Positions 20,048-24,448 of a stretch of DNA of 24,448 nucleotides are shown in pieces. The translations under genes and the position numbers were made by a program. The notes under the pieces are model-generated. The model did not search any database. It saw nothing but the letters and a program-made list of their open reading frames with translations, and was not told the origin of the DNA. The stretch spans positions 1-24,448 of the forward strand of contig CAXNAA020000203.1 of assembly GCA_964200075.2 (NCBI GenBank). Direction: 5' to 3'. The stretch comes from Sphacelaria rigidula (taxonomy: Eukaryota; Phaeophyceae; Sphacelariales). Position 1 is the stretch's first letter; each line of letters opens with the position of its first letter.

Positions 20048-20147
20048 CTATAAACTCTTCCAGCTTCCCCTCGAATATCAGCAGGTACTCGTTGAAGAGC
20101 TCCTGATACTCCAGGCTGTGCTCCTCTGTCTTTCCTTCCGCCATTAC
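20048..20147 (-). CDS. BART-domain gene, second exon
   Basis: It encodes TEEHSLEYQELFNEYLLIF followed by EGKLEEFI. The block EE-x-SLEY-x-x-L/I-FNEY is the signature of the ARL2BP (BART) fold, and here it follows an exon ending KFE exactly where the family has F-E-D/T-E-E. The acceptor is either TTGATTGGCAG (exon from 20147, adding VMAEGK) or GGAAG/AAAG further in (exon from 20129, giving KFE-TEEHSL, which fits the family spacing better). Both keep phase 0. The donor is ATAG/GTCAGG (GT at 20047-20046), leaving phase 1. The frame continues open beyond the donor but loses family likeness there. Confidence 0.75.
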
Positions 20148-20642
20148 CTGCCAATCAATAATATATTGAACACCCACACCGTTCATCACTGAGGGGCGCA
20201 GGGTCATCCTGAGTAACGTACAATGCTGCCTAGTGTAGCGGTGCATGTTGCACTCGTGGTTCGTATGCCTTCTCGTTGCACAAATATGCGAGTATAAAAG
20301 TAGCACGCCTGGTTGAACGCGGACGTGTACAGTAGGTATCGTCGGGACACGGCATTCCCAACATGGCATGTAAAATTGAAAACAGCGGCCAGCCGTAGAA
20401 CGCTCCAACTCTGGCTGGACTAACGTAAAATGTGTCTACAAGAGTGTAACTCACGACTGTGTTGTTCACTTAAGATGGTCGTTGAGCATGTATCTGTTGT
20501 GGCAGTCACAGTTGATACAGTGTGTAGCCATTTTCACCCGTCCGGCATACGCGGTATAAAAGGTACTGAGCACCACCACACTTGCTCCACTAACCGTCCA
20601 TAATATATGGGCTGATGGTGAATCAATCGCCAGCTCACGTAC

Positions 20643-20804
20643 CTCGAACTTGGGCCCGTGCTTGCGGAAATACGCTCTAAAAACATCGAGGAACTCGTCG
20701 CCCCAGCAATGCTTAATCGCCTTGGCCAGCAGGCCTCCATGCGCTTCATCTTGTTCGTCATTGCCGTCTTTACCTTCACCCTCTTCGCTTGCTCGCTTCG
20801 GCAT
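20643..20804 (-). CDS. BART-domain (ARL2BP/CFAP36-like) gene, first coding exon
   Basis: The first in-frame ATG is at 20804, with a purine at -3. The 54 codons start MPKRASEEGEGKDG, an acidic, probably disordered N-terminus. They continue LLAKAIKHCWGDEFLDVFRA and YFRKHGPKFE, the first helices of a BART domain (W/D-E-F-x-x-x-F-x-x-x-F-x-x-K-x-x-x-F-E). The exon ends in a textbook donor, GAG/GTACGTGAG (GT at 20642-20641), in phase 0. The frame is open further upstream to 20855 but without an ATG. Family members act as effectors of ARL2/ARL3 GTPases in cilia or mitochondria; this role is inferred from family membership. Confidence 0.8.
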
Positions 20805-23536
20805 TGCGCGGTTACTCAAGGATACAGTACTTGCTTGAGCCACACAGGCACCCAAGTTTCGACGTGCAAAGCTTCAAGTGTAAGCCATAGTCTCGGAACC
20901 ATTACCATTTATATTGACGCAACTCTGTACTCCGTTCATTATCAGTCGGCCCATCCCTCGCCTTTACGACAAACCGTGGGCGAGAAGTGGTCGATGTGTC
21001 AAAGTTTGACGGTTACGTGAAAAACACGCCTCTAGAACCTCTTCTCTAGAGTATGACCACTTGGATCATAGCTGCTTAGCCTACCGCGTCGCTACCTCAC
21101 TGTAAGCGCGATACCCACGGCAACTGGCGGTCGTCCGCTGAGGTAACAAAGGTCAGAAATGGTATCAGACTGATTCTGAAATCCCAAGTTCAAAGTCGTT
21201 TCCCTCAACCTGTCTAAATGATCCAGATATGTGAGCTTGCGTGCTGCGAAAGAACACAGATGCTCCGATCAGCTGAGACAAGCGATATAGCGCTGAAAGC
21301 AGTACATTTGCATATGATACTGGATGCAGTAGGTACAGAGTAGTAAGGACAATGAAGTCAGGCAGTCTACAACGATAGCACCCCACAACAAGTGCAACAG
21401 CTCGCGGGATAGCCAGCACGGTACAGCCAGTGCCAAGGCAATGATATCCCTAGTATTGATATAAATAGTACAGTAGCGTACCTTACATGGACGAATCTCT
21501 TCCTTGGGGGCAGTGGCCTTCAATCGAGAGACGCATGGTGAGCGGCATCCAGCGTAGTTCCATCATGAGTCGAGGCGTGCGTTACAGATACTGTAGTACA
21601 AGACCACAGGCAACAATCATAATATCGATGTCTGCTCCAGTAGGACATGCATTATAATATTTCAGTACAGTCAGTACATTCAGCACCGGTGAGCGATACG
21701 GCGGCAGGCATGTGCGGCAGAGACAGTTACAGGGCCATGCTTTCCTCTCCTGTGCGGTAGTGTACAGGCGGCACCAAGTTCATAGGTACGAGCCGTTATG
21801 AACTACAGTAATTAAACTGAAATCATCGTTTTGTTCGTTGTTTTCCATTATTCTTGTCGGAATTTTTGCTGGATACGTGCGTTACTCAAACCCTATCTGC
21901 TGCAGAGAGGTCAACAAGATTGCACTGTTCACTTTTTTGTTGTCCGGGACTGTTCTGGAGTTCAATTCCTTCCGTTGGCTTGCTACAGCCCAGGACAGTA
22001 GAAGGAGAAGAGCTGAGAAAAAATGTGCAGTCAGCACAAGGTCAGCATCCTAAATTTATGATGCTCACCAAGATGGCACCACGTCAAAGCAAGCGCAGCG
22101 TACACCTTAGAAAGGAAGCGGCATTCTAGCACACGAGATCGTACACACAAGAGATATACATGATTGCGTTAGCTGTCTGATGTCCCGTGTGTAGAGTGCT
22201 TGGTTGTCTCCAGCGTTGTACCGCAACAACTTTCAGTCGCGATACCGACTGTATTTATATCGCAAGAAGATCCGCCAGCGCTGGCCAGCCAGTTGGCACC
22301 GTGCTTGTCATGCATGTCTGCACGGCATCGATCAACGCGAGCCATCGGGAGCAACAGCACGGCAGCCTACAAAAAGGGGCCAGCAGCATTGATGGGTGTG
22401 GAGTCTTCCTCTCGTCTATGTTCCCTCCGGGCAACATGAAACACCACACAACGACGACGATGGAGCCATCTTAAACCGTGCCCCGTATCCAAGGCCGTGC
22501 AGATGCAGCAGCAACCTAAGCGCAAATGGAGACTGCAACACCAACCTCGGCCACCGCACCCATACCGCGGGCACGGCGGCACTCATAGCGAACGTTGGGT
22601 ACACTGCCCAGTATACCAATAAACAGAGCACCGCTTGAGAGTCTTCCCTTGTCTTGGACATCATCCTGCCTCCGCACGGTGCTATACTGCGGCTGCGGGC
22701 ACCAGAAGACAGGCGAAATCATGTGTGACGGAAGCTATAGTAAAATCAAGTTTATACTTTGGAATGTACCATGAAAGGTAGAGGGACTAGTGAAAAATTT
22801 AAATCAAATCACTCGAAAAAAATGTTTGTAGTGTGAAAATATACCCGTACCTATGGACTCACCGCCGTACTAGCTGTGTGTATGTCTGTCTTTATCATTA
22901 TTAGTATTATGATTTCCGCACAATAGTCCGATATTTCGAACCCGTGGTCACAAACGTGAGCTCGTCTTTCCAATACCGTCCCTGCTTTTCCTTGCAAGAC
23001 AAAGAGTCCTCCATCATTTTTCTTAAACTCCAGCCTAATGACAAGAACAAACGCAGTCAACTATAATATTACCAAAATGAAAACCAGAAGAAGGGCGGCA
23101 AAAAAAGCATGAGAACAGTAACGGACTATTCATACTCGCAGTTTCATCGTGCAAATATCTGGTATTGACAACGTTGGTGTTTCGGTATTGCCTTTAGTGA
23201 ATTAGGACAAACGACCGGCAACCCCGATGAGGGCACATTAAGCGTTCCTGACCCTTTGGATCACGAAAAGTTTGAGGTTTGACTGCATGAGCAACTGTAT
23301 GCCAAAACCAGGCATGAATTGGGGCGGTGACACTGACCACAGTTAATTGACCGTCTATTGTAGCGATTGAAGGGTTGGCCATTTGAACGCCCTGGGATTC
23401 CATTCCGACATATTTTCCACTGACAGTCCCGCGACTTTTGAAATTTGGTTTCGTTGGCGTAGATGGACGCCAGAAAGGTGTGGGCGCCTGGCGGAAGTGA
23501 CGCAAAAAACTACTTTTTGGCCCACATTGCCGCCGT
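20805..23536. other. Upstream of the BART gene; no further gene recognised
   Basis: This should contain the promoter of the minus-strand gene, but no TATA-like or other motif stands out. A 7 bp hairpin CTCTAGA/TCTAGAG lies near 21031-21052. Frames at 21854-22129, 22187-22474 and 22396-22664 show no family motif and overlap each other on both strands. No tandem repeat or transposon end was recognised. Confidence 0.4.
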
Positions 23537-23830
23537 GCCCCGGTGGCCTAATGGTACAGCTGATGCCATTACGTCGGAAGAAACGCGGGTTCGATTTCCC
23601 CCCGATGCGCCGGTTGTGGCTTGCCTTTCTTCTCATAAATTCGAGGTATTCAATTGCCATGGTTGAAAACGTGAGAATGCGAGTACATTGTTTGACGACG
23701 CATTGCGGGAGTGCTGATCGAATCTGCGATACCAGACTTCGAGGCGTATACTGGGGTAGAGATGGGTTGATCCCTTGAAGTCACGGACTCGTCCCAAGGA
23801 CAGAGAGAGGTTAGGCGTGAGACAAAAAAA
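23537..23830 (+). mobile_element. tRNA-derived SINE, copy S2 (near full length)
   Basis: The head starts GCCCCGGTGGCCTAATGG, with an A-box TGGCCTAATGG (23544-23554) and a B-box GGTTCGATTTCC (23588-23599), in a 73 base tRNA-like frame. Five of seven acceptor pairs and four of five T-stem pairs hold, but the D and anticodon arms are poor, so it is not a working tRNA. The body aligns with S1. The tail block (GGGTTGATCCCTTGAAGTCA, GTCCCAAGGACAGAG, CGTGAGACA) ends in seven A (about 23823-23830), an A-tail that suggests mobilisation by an A-tailed LINE rather than the poly-C LINE. Confidence 0.75.
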
Positions 23831-23846
23831 TGCGTGTAGCGTGGCT

Positions 23847-24101
23847 CCTTAGTGAGCCATGAAACGTACATGGGCTACGCATGATTGCCCTGGATGTGCT
23901 ACCAACCCGTAGCTCATCAGCGCATATTCGCGCTGGGTGAGCTACGAGGGCTCTATGAGCTATGTATTTTTGTCCTGGGTAAGCCACCTAGCCGCAGCTC
24001 ACCAGCGCATGTTTACCCTGGGTGAGCTATCGGGCGTAGCTCATATGTACATATTTGGCTACAAGTGAGCTACAGCCCGCAGATGCGCTATTATAGCTCA
24101 C
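23847..24101. repeat. 42-43 bp satellite, six units, each with a dyad
   Basis: Units begin with CCTGGGTGAGC or variants at 23847, 23889, 23932, 23974, 24017 and 24059, so the spacing alternates 42, 43, 42, 43, 42. Most units contain TGAGCTAC followed a few bases later by GTAGCTCA, a short inverted repeat, then AGCGCATRTTT. The array starts about 17 bp after the SINE A-tail. Divergence between units is high, so it is old. Confidence 0.85.
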
Positions 24102-24448
24102 GAGCTGTCCAACGTGTGGAATTCTTCATAAACCGCACTACAAGTACTACTGGTACGATCTCCGCTACTTCGTTTTGTTGCATTACAACTTTTCAGTCGC
24201 TGCTGGTCGTGGCTTGTGCACTAAGAACTCTTTCACGGGGTATATGGGACCAACCGGTCACTAATGTGCAAGTATTGTCTCTCCACCCTCAGAAGCAACT
24301 TTTTCCGTACACCCAATAGCTGGTAGAACTAGGGGTCAGGGCTTTCAAGAACACTTTCTACGATAGCCCCCCCCCCCCCCCAGACTGGCTTATTAGTGTC
24401 ACGAAACAAATGGCCATACAGCGCCTGATGTCTGGGTTCAGGCTGCAT
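24102..24448. other. No gene recognised; 15 C run at 24367-24381
   Basis: A frame from 24065 to 24319 starts inside the satellite and has no family motif. The C run could be another poly-C LINE tail, but the preceding bases do not match the tail seen at 1-71, 8038-8051 and 8816-8822. Confidence 0.4.

Noticed and set aside
20466-20855. Whole 129-codon frame as a single exon
   Set aside because: The part after KFE loses family likeness exactly at a strong GTACGTGAG donor, so it is read as intron.
23537-23609. Functional tRNA gene
   Set aside because: Boxes and total length fit, but the D and anticodon arms do not pair well, no sound anticodon loop forms, and a homologous copy with a body exists at 11059, so it is a SINE head.

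Overview
This window looks like nuclear DNA from a repeat-rich eukaryote. There is no dense run of open frames. One gene recognisable by protein family is cut by spliceosomal introns with clear GT/AG borders, and most of the remaining sequence is decayed transposable elements, SINEs, satellites and simple repeats. The gene family suggests a ciliated lineage such as a protist, an alga with flagellated stages or an animal, but the taxon cannot be fixed from the sequence alone.

Layout. Positions 1-71 are the 3' end of a LINE with a poly-C tail. A 404 bp MITE-like element (873-1276) has 27 bp terminal inverted repeats and is filled with about a dozen short palindromes spaced mostly about 20 bp apart. 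An 821 bp element with terminal inverted repeats (2368-3188) sits inside a GATTTA-type hexamer array and splits it in two. A tRNA-like fragment at 4055-4127 lies in a foldback. A 5'-truncated LINE with a poly-C tail (5491-8051) is flanked by a perfect 15 bp target-site duplication; its reverse transcriptase is dead, and a foldback MITE (6115-6524) is inserted in it. A further LINE tail lies at 8706-8822. Two phase-compatible, Ser/Arg-rich exon candidates (9104-9413 and 10225-10665, plus strand) may belong to an unrecognised gene. A tRNA-derived SINE (11059-11335), degenerate minisatellites and an AAC microsatellite (12297-12414) follow.

The best gene runs on the minus strand from 20804 down to 14893. 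Its exons encode the N-terminal part, middle and C-terminal end of an ARL2BP/CFAP36-type (BART) domain protein. It has a last large intron region of about 4.8 kb that contains a partial SINE and a foldback MITE pair (19133-19804). The right end of the window holds a full-length SINE copy (23537-23830), followed directly by six units of a 42-43 bp satellite whose units each carry a dyad (23847-24101), and a poly-C run at 24367-24381.

Nothing here resembles a bacterial operon, CRISPR array or viral genome. The main interest lies in the mobile elements: a LINE family that ends in poly-C, nested insertions that can be ordered in time, a three-copy SINE family, and the palindrome-filled MITE.
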